64,000 nt of DNA, taken from assembly GCA_946479745.1 (NCBI GenBank), contig CAMLGZ010000007.1, forward strand, positions 1 through 64,000, written 5' to 3'. The DNA is from an uncultured Pseudoxanthomonas sp. Its GTDB lineage: Bacteria > Pseudomonadota > Gammaproteobacteria > Xanthomonadales > Xanthomonadaceae. Positions 8,575-17,846 of the stretch are shown here, piece by piece. Under the pieces are notes generated by a model that worked only from the letters and a program-made list of their open reading frames with translations, searched no databases and had not been told where the DNA came from. The translations under genes and the position numbers were made by a program. The first letter of the stretch is position 1. Every line of letters starts with the position of its first letter.

Positions 8575-9639
8575 TCAAGCAGGATTGCGCGCCGACAGCG
8601 CATGCACGGCGTCCACCAGCACACCCACATGATCGGGATCCATGTCTGGCGACGTGCCGTGGCCCAGGTTGAACACGTGCCCCGAGCCTTGGCCATAGCT
8701 GGCCAGCACGCTGCCTACCTGCGTGCGGATCGCTTCGGGAGAGCCGTATAGCACCGCTGGGTCCAGATTGCCCTGCAAAGCGACTTTGCCGCCGGTGCGG
8801 CGGCGTGCTTCGGACAATTCCACCAGCCAGTCCACGCCCACCGCATCGGTGCCACTTTCGGCCAGCGCCTCAAGGTGCGCAGCGTTGCCTTTGCCAAACA
8901 GGATCAGCGGAGTGAATTCCTCATTGGCGCCGCGATCCAGTTCGCGCGCGATCCGCGTCAGGTAGGGCAGGGAGAATTCGCGGTACATCGCCGGACTGAG
9001 CACGCCGCCCCAGGTATCGAACACCTGCAAGGCCTGCGCACCCGCCGCGCGCTGCGCGGACAGGTAGGCGATCACCGCATCGGTGTTGACCGACAGCAAT
9101 CCGTGCAGAGTGGCCGGATCGTTCAGCGCCATCGCCTTGATACGCGCGAAATCCTTGCTGCCGCCGCCTTCGACCATGTAGCAGGCCAGCGTCCACGGAC
9201 TGCCGGAAAAACCGATCAGCGGCACTTTGCCGTCCAGTTCGCGGCGGATCACCCGCACCGCATCCATCACGTAGCGCAGCTCGGTTTCCATATCCGGCAC
9301 GCCCAGTTTTTCCAGGTCGGTCGCGCTGCGTACGGTATTGCGGAACTTGGGGCCTTCACCATCGACGAAATAGAGTTCCAGACCCATCGCGTCGGGAATA
9401 GTGAGGATGTCGGAGAACAGAATGGCCGCATCCAGGTCGAAACGCGCCAGCGGCTGCAGCGTGATTTCGCAGGCGATCTCCGGATTCTTGGCCATGGCCA
9501 GAAAGCTGCCGGCCTTGGCGCGGGTGGCGCGGTATTCGGGCAGGTAGCGGCCGGCCTGGCGCATCAGCCAGACGGGGGTGCAGTCCACGGGTTGGCGCTT
9601 GAGCGCGCGCAGCAGACGGTCGTTCTTCAAAGCAGTCAT
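8575..9639 (-). CDS. hemE: Uroporphyrinogen decarboxylase
   Basis: A 354-residue cytosolic enzyme of heme and siroheme synthesis that removes four carboxyl groups from uroporphyrinogen III to give coproporphyrinogen III. The family signatures [16 protein letters not shown] near the N-terminus and [16 protein letters not shown] are intact, and the length is normal. The start at 9639 gives the usual [11 protein letters not shown]-terminus. It is transcribed in the same direction as the WGR gene and aroK-aroB, with 43 bases to the WGR gene. hemE next to aroB is common in this group of bacteria. Confidence 0.97.
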   Translation of the reverse strand: MTALKNDRLLRALKRQPVDCTPVWLMRQAGRYLPEYRATRAKAGSFLAMAKNPEIACEITLQPLARFDLDAAILFSDILTIPDAMGLELYFVDGEGPKFRNTVRSATDLEKLGVPDMETELRYVMDAVRVIRRELDGKVPLIGFSGSPWTLACYMVEGGGSKDFARIKAMALNDPATLHGLLSVNTDAVIAYLSAQRAAGAQALQVFDTWGGVLSPAMYREFSLPYLTRIARELDRGANEEFTPLILFGKGNAAHLEALAESGTDAVGVDWLVELSEARRRTGGKVALQGNLDPAVLYGSPEAIRTQVGSVLASYGQGSGHVFNLGHGTSPDMDPDHVGVLVDAVHALSARNPA

Positions 9640-9682
9640 GGTGTATCCGGAAAAAGAAAAAGGGGTCAGGCCGCGGGTGCGT

Positions 9683-9937
9683 TCATTTGGGCGCGTCGGC
9701 GCCACGCACGAAGGTGACCTGGAAGCCGCGTTTGATGTGGCCGTCGCGCGCTTTCTCGAAAGCGGCGGTGGCCTCGTCCTGCAGCAGGTACTGCTCGCGT
9801 TTGAGCTGGGCGCGGCCGCCGAGCTGCCCGGTTTCGCGCAGCAGTTCCCAGCCGCCGAACAGATCGGGCTGCAGGGTCAGCTGCACGTAGCGGGGCGATT
9901 CGCCCGCGGTCGGGCGTTGCTGGAGGAAGAGGCGCAT
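9683..9937 (-). CDS. WGR domain protein
   Basis: An 84-residue soluble protein that is essentially a single WGR domain, named after the Trp-Gly-Arg motif; here the matching segment is [18 protein letters not shown] domains occur in PARPs and in some bacterial regulators and are thought to bind nucleic acid. It lies between aroB (9 bases away) and hemE, same strand, probably in one transcript. The role of stand-alone bacterial WGR proteins is not established. Confidence 0.85.
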   Translation of the reverse strand: MRLFLQQRPTAGESPRYVQLTLQPDLFGGWELLRETGQLGGRAQLKREQYLLQDEATAAFEKARDGHIKRGFQVTFVRGADAPK

Positions 9938-9946
9938 GGCCTCATT

Positions 9947-11053
9947 TTAGCCGGAGAGCACCGCCAGCACGCGGCTTTCGTCCACATCGGGCACCACCTC
10001 GGCGCGTCCGATCCCGCGCCACAGCACCAGCCGCAGACGGCCGGCCAGGTTTTTCTTGTCCAGGCGCATGCGCGCCAGCAGCGCTTCGGGCGCAAGGCCC
10101 GGCGGGATTTCGGTGGGCAATCCGTAGGATCGGAGCAAGGCGATCAAGCGGTCGCCATCGGCGCTGTCGGCCAGGCCTAGAGTCGTGGACAGGCGTGCGG
10201 CCAGCACCATGCCGACCGCGACCGCCTCGCCATGGTTCAGGTTGTCGTTGTGCGGGCTGCCGTAGCCCTGCTCGGTTTCGATGGCGTGGCCGAAGGTATG
10301 GCCCAGGTTGAGCAGCGCGCGCTCGCCGCGTTCCAGCGGATCGCGTTCCACGATCTCCGCCTTGTGCTCGCAGCTGCGTGCGATGGCCATGGCCAGGGCG
10401 GCATCGTCGCCGGCCAGCAACGCCTCGCGCTCGGCTTCCAGCCATTCCAGGAACAGCGGATCGCGGATCGCGCCGTACTTGATGACTTCGGCCAGGCCCG
10501 CACGCAACTCGCGCGCCGGCAGGGTGCGCAGGGTGGAGGTGTCGGCGAACACCGCACGCGGCGGGTGGAAGGCACCGACCAGATTCTTGCCCTGGGCGAT
10601 ATCGACCGCGGTTTTGCCGCCGACCGAGGAATCCACCATCGACAGCAAAGTAGTGGGGAGCTGCACGCAATCCACCCCGCGCATCCAGCAGGCCGCGGCG
10701 AAACCGGCCAGATCGCCCACCACGCCACCGCCCAGCGCGAAGATGCAGGCGTCACGGGTGGCTCCCAAAGTGGCCAGGGCTTCGATCGCCGCGCCGAAAT
10801 TGGCCAGCGTCTTCGAGGCTTCCCCGGCGGGCAGTACAAAGGTGCCCACCAGCAGATCCGGACGCGCTTCGTGCAGGGCTTCGCGCACTGTGGCGACATA
10901 CAGCGGCGCCACCGTCGAATCGCTCACCAGCAGCACATGCCGGCCGCGGACATGGCTCGCCAGAGAGGTTCCGTCCGCCAGCGTGCCAGGACCGATCACG
11001 ATCCGGTAAGGGGATTGGCCGCCCACTTCGACGATGCGCGAAACCTCATTCAT
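9947..11053 (-). CDS. aroB: 3-dehydroquinate synthase
   Basis: A 368-residue NAD- and metal-dependent cytosolic enzyme that converts DAHP to 3-dehydroquinate, the second step of the shikimate pathway. Typical segments are [19 protein letters not shown] and the zinc-ligand region [12 protein letters not shown]. The start at 11053 overlaps the stop of aroK by 4 bases (ATGA), so this is a coupled aroK-aroB pair as in most gammaproteobacteria. A longer frame to 11077 lies inside aroK and is not needed. Confidence 0.97.
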   Translation of the reverse strand: MNEVSRIVEVGGQSPYRIVIGPGTLADGTSLASHVRGRHVLLVSDSTVAPLYVATVREALHEARPDLLVGTFVLPAGEASKTLANFGAAIEALATLGATRDACIFALGGGVVGDLAGFAAACWMRGVDCVQLPTTLLSMVDSSVGGKTAVDIAQGKNLVGAFHPPRAVFADTSTLRTLPARELRAGLAEVIKYGAIRDPLFLEWLEAEREALLAGDDAALAMAIARSCEHKAEIVERDPLERGERALLNLGHTFGHAIETEQGYGSPHNDNLNHGEAVAVGMVLAARLSTTLGLADSADGDRLIALLRSYGLPTEIPPGLAPEALLARMRLDKKNLAGRLRLVLWRGIGRAEVVPDVDESRVLAVLSG

Positions 11054-11592
11054 GCCGCACACTCGCTTCGCTGCCATTGGGCCGTCAACAATTGCGCCAG
11101 GGTAGAAGTCGCTCCGCCCGGCGACAGGCCATCGGTATCCAGCATCAGGTCGGCCACTTCCATATAGAAAGGTTCGCGAACGGCGGTCAGGTCCCGCAGT
11201 ACCTGCTCGCGGTCTCCGCGCTGCAGCAGGGGACGGACGCGGTCACGTCCCAGGCGCTTGAGCTGGGCTTCGACCCCAACGCGCAAATAGACGACGAATC
11301 CGCGCCGTTGCATCAGCAACCGGTTGTCGCAATCCAGTACCGCCCCGCCACCGGTAGAGACCAGTTTTCCTTCGCCGGCCAGGAGCTGCGCCAAAGCGGC
11401 TTTTTCGCGTTCGCGGAAGCCGGCTTCGCCCAGATGCTCGAAGATGGTGTTGATGGTGGCGCCGCAGCGCTCGACCACCGCCTGGTCCACATCGGCGAAC
11501 TCCAGGCCGAAACGTTCGGCCAGGCGCCGGCCGATGGAGGTTTTGCCGGCGCCCATGGGGCCGACCAGGATCAGGTTGGGGGCGGGATTCAT
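11050..11592 (-). CDS. aroK: Shikimate kinase
   Basis: A 180-residue P-loop kinase that phosphorylates shikimate at the 3-hydroxyl using ATP. The Walker A motif [15 protein letters not shown] lies at about residues 11-25. The shikimate-binding segment includes GFREREK and the GGG of STGGGAV; the lid is the Arg-rich RVRPLLQ region. It overlaps aroB by 4 bases. It is divergent from the dodecin gene, with 113 bases between the two starts that should hold both promoters. Confidence 0.96.
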   Translation of the reverse strand: MNPAPNLILVGPMGAGKTSIGRRLAERFGLEFADVDQAVVERCGATINTIFEHLGEAGFREREKAALAQLLAGEGKLVSTGGGAVLDCDNRLLMQRRGFVVYLRVGVEAQLKRLGRDRVRPLLQRGDREQVLRDLTAVREPFYMEVADLMLDTDGLSPGGATSTLAQLLTAQWQRSECAA

Positions 11593-11705
11593 GTTGAACA
11601 GATGCTATCACCGGCTCATGCCGCCGGCATTGCTGGCGCTGGGTTAACGGCGGCGGCGCTACCTTCCAGGGCCCGGCGCAACCCGCCAAAACCAAGGATC
11701 ACACC

Positions 11706-11909
11706 ATGTCGATCGCCAAGATCATCGAAGTCAACGCTGCTTCCAAGACCAGCATGGAGGACGCCGTCAAAAACGGCCTCAAGAAGACCTCGGAAACCGT
11801 CAAGGGCATCAAGGGCGCCTGGGTAAACGAAATCAAGGTGGTCACCGACGACAACGGCAACGTCACCGAGTGGCGCGTCAACCTGCGCATTACCTTCGTG
11901 GTGCAGTAA
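11706..11909 (+). CDS. Dodecin (flavin-storage protein)
   Basis: A 67-residue protein of the dodecin family, which forms hollow 12-mers that bind and protect free flavins (FMN, riboflavin) in the cytosol. The N-terminal beta strand SIAKIIEVNAAS, the helix MEDAVKNGLKKTSE, the flavin-contact Trp in KGAWVNEIKV and the final strand RVNLRITFVV all match the family, and the length is normal. A purine-rich AAGGA lies before the ATG. It is convergent with the downstream kinase gene, 6 bases away. Confidence 0.93.
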   Translation: MSIAKIIEVNAASKTSMEDAVKNGLKKTSETVKGIKGAWVNEIKVVTDDNGNVTEWRVNLRITFVVQ

Positions 11910-11915
11910 GGCTTT

Positions 11916-12734
11916 CTACTGCGCGAGACGGCGCTGCGTGTCCAGCGACACGGTGCGCTCGGCGATCGCCGGCAGAGTGCGTAGCGCCTGCCGGCTCACC
12001 CGTTCGAAGAACTGGACGAAGCGTCCGACTTCCCCGCGCGTCATCGCCGCGCGGCCCGGATCGGCGGCCCGCAACGTTTGTTCTTGTTGCCAGCGCCATT
12101 CCGGCACCACCTCGAAACCTGGTCCCTGCAGGAACCACAGCGCATCGATGGTTCGCCACAGGGGAGGGTAGTCGTCGGCCAGCGCCGTATTGCACCACCT
12201 GCGCCAGCTTCCGTCGGGGTCTTCGTCGCGTTCCAGCGCGTTGATCGGTTCTATCAGGTCGCTGGAGTTCTGAGGCGGCGTTTTCAGGAACCAGCCCTCC
12301 AGCAGTACGAAATCGCAGCGCTGCTCCGTCGTCGGCCATTGCGCTGCCGGCAGGCGGTCGTCGGCAAGCTTGTCGAAGCGCGGCAACCGCACCGCACGAC
12401 CCGCACGCAGGTTCTCCATGGTTTCCAGCGCCAGGCCGAGGTCGTGGGTGCCGGGTGGTCCGCGCGTGGCGAGCAAGGGGTGCACATCGCGTGCCAGTCG
12501 CTGGCGCCGCTCCCGGCTCAGGTAGAAATCGTCTATGGAAAGCACCGCGACGCGAAGGCCGCGCTTTTCCGCAAGATCGGCCACCTGCGCGGCCAGCGTG
12601 GACTTTCCGCTGCCCTGCAGGCCTGAGAGGGCGAATATGGGCGTGGGCTGCGGAAGCGAGAGCGCCGCTTCCAGCGCCGAAGCGACCATCGATTCCTCGA
12701 ATCCCGGTAGGGGCGCGTGCGTGTTGGCGGTCAT
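11916..12734 (-). CDS. P-loop kinase of the D-glycerate 3-kinase type
   Basis: A 272-residue kinase with Walker A GLQGSGKSTLA (about residues 41-51), a SIDDFYLSR segment (about 75) typical of the phosphoribulokinase/uridine kinase/glycerate kinase group, and the aromatic FVLLEGWF strand. The spacing matches plant-type glycerate kinase and the E. coli YggC/YfdG-like kinases of unknown substrate. The start at 12734 places the Walker motif normally; upstream sequence in frame runs into a palindromic repeat. Substrate not provable from sequence; D-glycerate is the best guess. Confidence 0.8.
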   Translation of the reverse strand: MTANTHAPLPGFEESMVASALEAALSLPQPTPIFALSGLQGSGKSTLAAQVADLAEKRGLRVAVLSIDDFYLSRERRQRLARDVHPLLATRGPPGTHDLGLALETMENLRAGRAVRLPRFDKLADDRLPAAQWPTTEQRCDFVLLEGWFLKTPPQNSSDLIEPINALERDEDPDGSWRRWCNTALADDYPPLWRTIDALWFLQGPGFEVVPEWRWQQEQTLRAADPGRAAMTRGEVGRFVQFFERVSRQALRTLPAIAERTVSLDTQRRLAQ

Positions 12735-12785
12735 GCGGCGACAATAGCGCAGGCTGAAGACAAGGACCCCGCCCCTGTTTTTGAT

Positions 12786-12893
12786 CGTCGTCCCCGCGAA
12801 GGCGGGGATCCAGCGACTTGATGCCTTGAGCAAAGTCGCTGGGTTGACCAGCGTTCGCTGTTGAAAAGCGCTTCCGCCTTCGCGGGAATGACG
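12786..12893. repeat. Composite of inverted REP-type palindromes
   Basis: Two inverted copies of the element with core CCCGCGAAGGCGGG face each other (12786-12820 and 12868-12893), joined by a smaller hairpin AGCGACTT..AAGTCGCT (12812-12842). This family, ending in TCGTC/ATGACG, is scattered through xanthomonad genomes. It fills the gap between the divergent kinase and pdxH genes. Confidence 0.85.
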
Positions 12894-12965
12894 GTCGATT
12901 TTTCTTGGCGGCTCCAGGGCTTACCTACCACAAATAGCGCACGCCATACCGAGCGGAAAACGAAG

Positions 12966-13568
12966 ATGACCGACCTGTACGCAGAAGCACTCGCCACTTT
13001 CACGGCATTGTTCGCCGAGGCCAAGACCAGCAGCGTCGAGATAGAGCCCAACGCCATGACCTTGGCGACCGCCACCGCCGACGGCCGGCCTTCGGCGCGG
13101 ACGGTGCTGCTCAAAGCATTCGATGAACGCGGCTTCGTTTTCTACACCCACCTGCATAGCCACAAGGGCCGCGAGCTGGAGGCCAACCCGCGCGCCGCAT
13201 TGCTGTTCCTGTGGCGCAGCCTGCGGACGGCAGGTATCCAGGTGCGGATCGAAGGCGTGGTGGAGGTGGTGGAAGAGGCAGAGGCTGATGCGTATTTCGC
13301 GTCGCGTCCGCGCGCCAGCCAGATCGGCGCTTGGGCCTCGGCCCAGTCGGAAACCCTTGAATCGCGCGACGACTTCGACGACCGCATTGCCCAAGTGGAA
13401 GCCGAATTCGAAGGGCGCGATATCCCGCGGCCGGAGGGCTGGAGCGGGTTCCGGGTGATTCCGGAGGCTCTGGAGTTCTGGTACGGCGCCGAGTTCCGCC
13501 TGCACGAGCGCTGGCGCTATGAATGCGACGCAGCCGGCGAATGGACCAAGCGGATGCTGTATCCATGA
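12966..13568 (+). CDS. pdxH: Pyridoxamine/pyridoxine 5'-phosphate oxidase
   Basis: A 200-residue FMN enzyme that oxidises pyridoxine or pyridoxamine phosphate to pyridoxal phosphate. Visible signatures: FMN- and substrate-binding [17 protein letters not shown], the segment [13 protein letters not shown], and the C-terminal dimer and substrate motif [10 protein letters not shown]. The ATG at 12966 gives the normal N-terminus MTDLYAEAL; the frame further upstream lies in the repeat. It is followed after 6 bases by a GTAG-type repeat pair, so it is probably monocistronic. Confidence 0.95.
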   Translation: MTDLYAEALATFTALFAEAKTSSVEIEPNAMTLATATADGRPSARTVLLKAFDERGFVFYTHLHSHKGRELEANPRAALLFLWRSLRTAGIQVRIEGVVEVVEEAEADAYFASRPRASQIGAWASAQSETLESRDDFDDRIAQVEAEFEGRDIPRPEGWSGFRVIPEALEFWYGAEFRLHERWRYECDAAGEWTKRMLYP

Positions 13569-13574
13569 GCGACC

Positions 13575-13643
13575 GTAGGAGCGACGTAAGTCGCGAAACC
13601 AATTCCCCAAAACGTTCTTTTTCGCGACTTACGTCGCTCCTAC
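13575..13643. repeat. GTAG-type REP, inverted pair
   Basis: GTAGGAGCGACGTAAGTCGC at 13575 and its inverted copy ending at 13643, separated by about 30 bases. Each unit starts with the tetranucleotide GTAG followed by a short palindrome, the format of Stenotrophomonas SMAG elements and other REPs mobilised by REP-associated tyrosine transposases. A long stem-loop could form in RNA. Confidence 0.85.
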
Positions 13644-13668
13644 CGTCGCCCCTACGCCGGGGTTTGCG

Positions 13669-14472
13669 GTGAGCGGTCCTCAACGCATCGTCTGCCTGAC
13701 CGAAGAGCCCACCGAAACGCTGTACGCACTGGGCGAACAGCACCGCATCGTCGGCATCAGCGGCTTCACCGTGCGGCCGGCGGTCGCGCGCAAGGAAAAA
13801 CCGAAAGTCAGCGCGTTCACCAGCGCCAGGATCGGCGAAATACTCGCGCTGAAACCCGATTTCGTGGTCGGATTTTCGGACATCCAGTCGGAAATAGCCG
13901 CCGAGTTGATCAAGCATGGCGTCGAGGTCTGGATATCGAATCACCGCAGCGTCGAAGGGATCCTGGACTACATCCGACGCCTCGGCGCGCTGGTCGGCGC
14001 GGGCGACAAGGCCAATGCCTATGCCGACCGGTTGCGGGATGGCCTGGATCAGATCGAGCGCGACGCTGCGATGCTGGCGCGGCGGCCGCGGGTGTACTTC
14101 GAAGAATGGGACGAACCGCCCATCACCGGCATCCGCTGGGTGGCCGAACTGATCCGCATCGCTGGCGGCGACGACGTGTTTCCCGAACGTTCGCTGGAAT
14201 CGCTGGCCAAATACCGCATCCTGGCCGATGCCGGCGAAGTGGTGCACCGCGCGCCCGACATCATCATGGGCTCATGGTGCGGGAAGAAATTCCGGCCGGA
14301 GAAAGTCGCCGCCCGTCCGGGTTGGCTGGCGATACCCGCGGTACGCGACGGCGAGCTGCATGAAATCAAGTCGCCGCTGATCCTGCAGCCCGGACCGGCG
14401 GCTTTGACCGACGGAGTGCGCGAAATCTCAAGGATCGTGCAGGCCTGGTCCGCTCGCCAGCGTTCCCTGTAG
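13669..14472 (+). CDS. Cobalamin-binding-like (BtuF family) protein without signal peptide
   Basis: A 267-residue protein of the periplasmic binding protein type III fold as in BtuF and iron-siderophore binders: N-terminal lobe with PQRIVCLTEEPTETLYALGE and GISGFTVRP, a long linking helix, and a C-terminal lobe with GGDDVFPERS. It begins at a GTG with no Sec signal or lipobox, although family members that work with ABC transporters are exported. No BtuC/BtuD genes are nearby. It may act in the cytosol or have lost export. The stop codon TAG is part of the GTAG of the following repeat. Confidence 0.75.
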   Translation: MSGPQRIVCLTEEPTETLYALGEQHRIVGISGFTVRPAVARKEKPKVSAFTSARIGEILALKPDFVVGFSDIQSEIAAELIKHGVEVWISNHRSVEGILDYIRRLGALVGAGDKANAYADRLRDGLDQIERDAAMLARRPRVYFEEWDEPPITGIRWVAELIRIAGGDDVFPERSLESLAKYRILADAGEVVHRAPDIIMGSWCGKKFRPEKVAARPGWLAIPAVRDGELHEIKSPLILQPGPAALTDGVREISRIVQAWSARQRSL

Positions 14473-14546
14473 GAGCGGGCCCTGCCCGCGACCAGGCTTT
14501 ATCGGCAAAGGCGGTCGCGGGCAGGGCCCGCAGGGCCCGCTCCTAC
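14469..14546. repeat. GTAG-type REP, inverted pair
   Basis: GTAGGAGCGGGCCCTGCCCG at 14469 and an inverted copy ending at 14546; the second unit has a duplicated CAGGGCCCG. The first GTAG provides the stop codon of the upstream gene (14470-14472). It lies between convergent genes. Confidence 0.9.
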
Positions 14547-14550
14547 CGAT

Positions 14551-15027
14551 TCAGAAATTGCGCTGGAACTTCACTTTTTCCGTGCGGCCATCGGCCTTGA
14601 CCATGACCTCGAAGCGGTAGCTGTCGCGCGCATGGATGGCGAAGACGCCGATGTGATCGGTGTACTGGCCGGTCTTCACCGCCGAGAACCCGATGTGCTG
14701 CCGCGCGCCCTGCAGGTCGAAAGCCTCGGCCGAAACCTCAGCCTCGGCACTGGTTTCCTCGCCGTTCTGCAACCGCCTTACCGCGATCACCAGCATTGCC
14801 GAGCCTGCATCCCTGGTCACGCCGTATTCCCGCGCCACGGCCTCGTTGAGGCTCAGGGTGGGCAAGGCGTTGTAGTGCACGCGCAAGTCGCCGAAATCAG
14901 CGGAAGACACGGCGGGCGGAACGAATTCGGCGGCACGGGGATTTTCGGCCGCCGAACAGGCGGCGAGAAGGAGGATCGACAAACAGAGAGCGAAATATTT
15001 CATTGCAGAGTTCCCGAGAGTCTTCAT
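14551..15027 (-). CDS. DUF4426 lipoprotein
   Basis: A 158-residue predicted lipoprotein: a hydrophobic leader ends at lipobox LLAAC, followed by a DUF4426 domain of beta-rich appearance. The start at 15027 was chosen because GGAG lies 9 bases upstream; an ATG at 15003 would also keep the lipobox. It directly follows proC (21 bases). The order proC-DUF4426 beside yggS and pilT is also seen in Pseudomonas. The function of the domain is unknown; an envelope location is inferred. Confidence 0.8.
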   Translation of the reverse strand: MKTLGNSAMKYFALCLSILLLAACSAAENPRAAEFVPPAVSSADFGDLRVHYNALPTLSLNEAVAREYGVTRDAGSAMLVIAVRRLQNGEETSAEAEVSAEAFDLQGARQHIGFSAVKTGQYTDHIGVFAIHARDSYRFEVMVKADGRTEKVKFQRNF

Positions 15028-15048
15028 GCCGATTTTCTCCAAGCCGCT

Positions 15049-15873
15049 TCAGTCGTTCGCCGCCGACAGTTCCTTTCCGCGTTCACTGGCCGCATGGATC
15101 GCCTTGCCGACCAGCTTGGCGAAGCCTCCCTCCTGAAACGTCTCGATCGCCGCCTGGGTGGTGCCGTTGGGCGAAGTCACCCGCTTACGCAGTTCAGCCG
15201 GGGCTTCTTCCGATTCGGTCAGCATGCGTGCTGCGCCCAGGATGGTTTGCAGCACCAATGCGCGCGCGGCATGGTCGTTCAGGCCTTCCTGTTTCGCCGC
15301 CGCCTCCATCGCTTCGGCAAGCAGGAACACGTATGCCGGTCCGCTGCCCGAAACCGCGGTCACTGCGTCCATTTTGGCCTCGTCGTCGATCCAGACCGTC
15401 TTGCCCGCACTCGAGAGCAGGGCTTCGGTGCGTTCGCGTCCGCTCGCATCGACCTGTGGGGTGGCGAACAATCCGGTGACGCCGGCCCCGAGCAGGGCAG
15501 GGGTGTTGGGCATGGCGCGGATCACGGCGACGCCTTCGCCCAGCCATCGCTGCATCTGCCCGGCGGTGATGCCGGCGGCGATGGACACCACCAAAGCGCC
15601 GTGCTCCTGCGCCTGGGCGGACAGGCCCTGACATACCGTGCGCATGACCTGCGGCTTCACCGCCAGCAGCCAGAGGCCCGCGTCGGCAACGGCTTCCAAC
15701 GCGGTAGCGAATACGGGCACACCGAAATCCCTGGCCAGGGATTCCCGGGCGACTTCGACCGGTTCGGCGACCCGGATGCTTTCGGGCCGCGCGCCGCGTG
15801 TGATCAAGCCGCCGATCAGACTGCGCGCCATGTTGCCGCCGCCGATGAAGGCGATGTTTTCCGAATGTCGCAT
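15049..15873 (-). CDS. proC: Pyrroline-5-carboxylate reductase
   Basis: A 274-residue NAD(P)H enzyme that makes proline from pyrroline-5-carboxylate in the cytosol. The Rossmann motif FIGGGNMARSLIGGL is at residues 9-23 and the C-terminal family signature includes VTSPNGTTQAAIETF. Length is normal. It lies 8 bases after yggS in the same direction, an old conserved pairing that links proline synthesis with PLP homeostasis. Confidence 0.96.
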   Translation of the reverse strand: MRHSENIAFIGGGNMARSLIGGLITRGARPESIRVAEPVEVARESLARDFGVPVFATALEAVADAGLWLLAVKPQVMRTVCQGLSAQAQEHGALVVSIAAGITAGQMQRWLGEGVAVIRAMPNTPALLGAGVTGLFATPQVDASGRERTEALLSSAGKTVWIDDEAKMDAVTAVSGSGPAYVFLLAEAMEAAAKQEGLNDHAARALVLQTILGAARMLTESEEAPAELRKRVTSPNGTTQAAIETFQEGGFAKLVGKAIHAASERGKELSAAND

Positions 15874-15881
15874 GCTTTTCC

Positions 15882-16562
15882 TCAGGGTCTGGCGGCGCGC
15901 GGGCCGAACAGCGCCGTGCCGATACGCACCATCGTCGCACCTTCGGCGATGGCCAGCGGGAAATCGTCGCTCATTCCCATGGAAAGCGTGTCGACCGACT
16001 TGTGCCGGGCGGTTAATGTATGGAACAGCGTCGCCATGTCGCGGTAGGCGGGACGGCGCGATTCAAGGTCCGGGTGCGGTGTCGGGATCGCCATCAGTCC
16101 GCGCAGCATCAGGCGCGGCTCTTTCCCGATGGCTGCGGCCAGTTCGGCTACCTGTTCCGGAGCGCAGCCATGTTTGCTGGCCTCGTCGTCGATGTTGACC
16201 TGCACCAGCACATTCAGCGGCGGGCGATGCGGCGGGCGGGAACGGGCGAGCGCGGCGACCAGTTTCATCCGGTCCACGGTCTGCACCCAGTCGAAGAGGT
16301 CCGCGGCCATTTCGGCCTTGTTGGATTGCAGGTGGCCGATCAGATGCCACTCCAATCCCGTCTGCGCCAATTCGCGGATCTTGGCTTGCGCTTCCTGAAC
16401 GTAATTTTCCCCAAAAGCGCGCTGCCCGGCGGCGGCCAGAGCCGCGACCGCCGTCGCACTTTGGGTCTTGGAAACCGCCAACAACCGCGGCAATGGCCGA
16501 TCGCTCGCAATCGCTGCGTTTTCAAGGCTTTGGAGTGTCGCGCTGAGGCGTTGTGCGAGCAT
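15882..16562 (-). CDS. yggS: PLP homeostasis protein YggS (PipY/PROSC family)
   Basis: A 226-residue single-domain fold-type III PLP-binding protein. The PLP lysine is in LLAVSKTQ (about residue 32) and the typical HLIGHLQSNKA and GLMAIPTP segments are present. It balances vitamin B6 vitamers and has no known catalytic activity. Divergent from pilT with about 96 bases between starts. Forms an operon with proC and the DUF4426 lipoprotein. Confidence 0.95.
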   Translation of the reverse strand: MLAQRLSATLQSLENAAIASDRPLPRLLAVSKTQSATAVAALAAAGQRAFGENYVQEAQAKIRELAQTGLEWHLIGHLQSNKAEMAADLFDWVQTVDRMKLVAALARSRPPHRPPLNVLVQVNIDDEASKHGCAPEQVAELAAAIGKEPRLMLRGLMAIPTPHPDLESRRPAYRDMATLFHTLTARHKSVDTLSMGMSDDFPLAIAEGATMVRIGTALFGPRAARP

Positions 16563-16658
16563 AATCCTTCAACCGTTGGATATCGCGGCAAGGGCGCTAT
16601 ACTGCCTCTCGGGGATGTATCGTTCCAGCTGTCGCAAGCAATTTGGGGAAAGCAGCGT

Positions 16659-17696
16659 ATGGATATCGCCGAACTACTGGCGTTCTCGGTCAAGAACAAA
16701 GCGTCCGACCTTCATCTGTCGGCCGGCCTGCCGCCGATGATCCGGGTGGATGGCGACGTGCGCCGCATCAACATTCCGGCGCTGGACCACAAGCAGGTGC
16801 ATTCGCTGGTCTACGACATCATGTCGGACAAGCAGCGCCGCGACTTCGAAGAATTCCTCGAAGTCGATTTCTCCTTCGAGATTCCCAGCCTGGCGCGCTT
16901 CCGCGTCAACGCCTTCAATCAGAACCGCGGCGCCGGTGCGGTGTTCCGCACCATTCCCTCCGAAGTGCTCACGCTCGAGGACCTGGGCTGCCCGCCGCTG
17001 TTCAAGCAGCTGATCGAACAGCCGCAGGGCCTGATCCTGGTCACCGGTCCTACCGGTTCGGGCAAGTCGACCACGCTCGCCGCGATGATCGACCACATCA
17101 ACAAGAACGAGTACGGCCACATCCTCAGTGTCGAGGATCCGATCGAATTCGTGCACACCTCGCAGAAGTGCCTGATCAACCAGCGCGAGGTGCACCGCGA
17201 CACCCACGGCTTCAACGAGGCGCTGCGCTCGGCGTTGCGCGAAGACCCGGACATCATTCTGGTCGGCGAGCTGCGCGACCTGGAAACCATCCGCCTGGCG
17301 TTGACCGCCGCCGAAACCGGACACCTGGTATTCGCCACCTTGCATACCAGCTCGGCGGCCAAGACCATTGACCGCATCATCGACGTGTTCCCCGCCGGCG
17401 AGAAGCCGATGGTGCGCTCGATGCTGTCCGAATCGCTGCGCGCGGTGATTTCGCAGGCGCTGTTGAAGAAGGTTGGTGGCGGCCGTACGGCGGCGTGGGA
17501 AATCATGGTCGGCACGCCGGCCATCCGCAACCTGATCCGCGAGGACAAGGTGGCGCAGATGTACTCGGCCATCCAGACCGGTCAGCAGAACGGCATGATG
17601 ACCCTGGACCAGCATTTGCAGGACCTGGTGAAGCGTTCGTTGATCACGCGCCACCAGGCCAAGGAATACGCCAAAGACAAGCGGTTGTTCGAGTGA
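16659..17696 (+). CDS. pilT: Type IV pilus retraction ATPase PilT
   Basis: A 345-residue hexameric motor ATPase that depolymerises type IV pili to power twitching and DNA uptake. Walker A GPTGSGKSTTLA (about 129-140), Asp box and Walker B within EDPDIILVGELRDLET, His box HLVFATLHTSSAAKT, and the PilT-specific AIRNLIR segment are intact. The ATG at 16659 gives the canonical MDIAELLAFSVKN start. pilU follows 150 bases later; together with comEA at 53332 it suggests a functional pilus and natural transformation machinery elsewhere in the genome. Confidence 0.97.
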   Translation: MDIAELLAFSVKNKASDLHLSAGLPPMIRVDGDVRRINIPALDHKQVHSLVYDIMSDKQRRDFEEFLEVDFSFEIPSLARFRVNAFNQNRGAGAVFRTIPSEVLTLEDLGCPPLFKQLIEQPQGLILVTGPTGSGKSTTLAAMIDHINKNEYGHILSVEDPIEFVHTSQKCLINQREVHRDTHGFNEALRSALREDPDIILVGELRDLETIRLALTAAETGHLVFATLHTSSAAKTIDRIIDVFPAGEKPMVRSMLSESLRAVISQALLKKVGGGRTAAWEIMVGTPAIRNLIREDKVAQMYSAIQTGQQNGMMTLDQHLQDLVKRSLITRHQAKEYAKDKRLFE

Positions 17697-17699
17697 GGC

Positions 17700-17828
17700 C
17701 GTGAGTGGTGATTCGTGATTCGTGATTTGTGATTAGTCAAAAGCCGGGGTTCGGATGAGGTGATAGGTGGAATACGGAATCGGGAAGTCCCGCTTTGCGA
17801 ATCACTCTTCACCAATCACGAATCACGG
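17700..17828. repeat. Short tandem and inverted octamer repeats between pilT and pilU
   Basis: Four near-copies of GTGATTCGT lie at 17700-17738, and inverted copies ACCAATCACGAATCACGG at 17800-17828. These short motifs could fold back on each other. They sit exactly in the pilT-pilU gap and stop 18 bases before the pilU start. Confidence 0.75.
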
Positions 17829-17846
17829 CTCCTCCAGGAGCCACCC

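Noticed and set aside
12786..12893. CRISPR-like repeat
   Set aside because: Only two inverted copies with no spacers of constant size; it is a REP composite.
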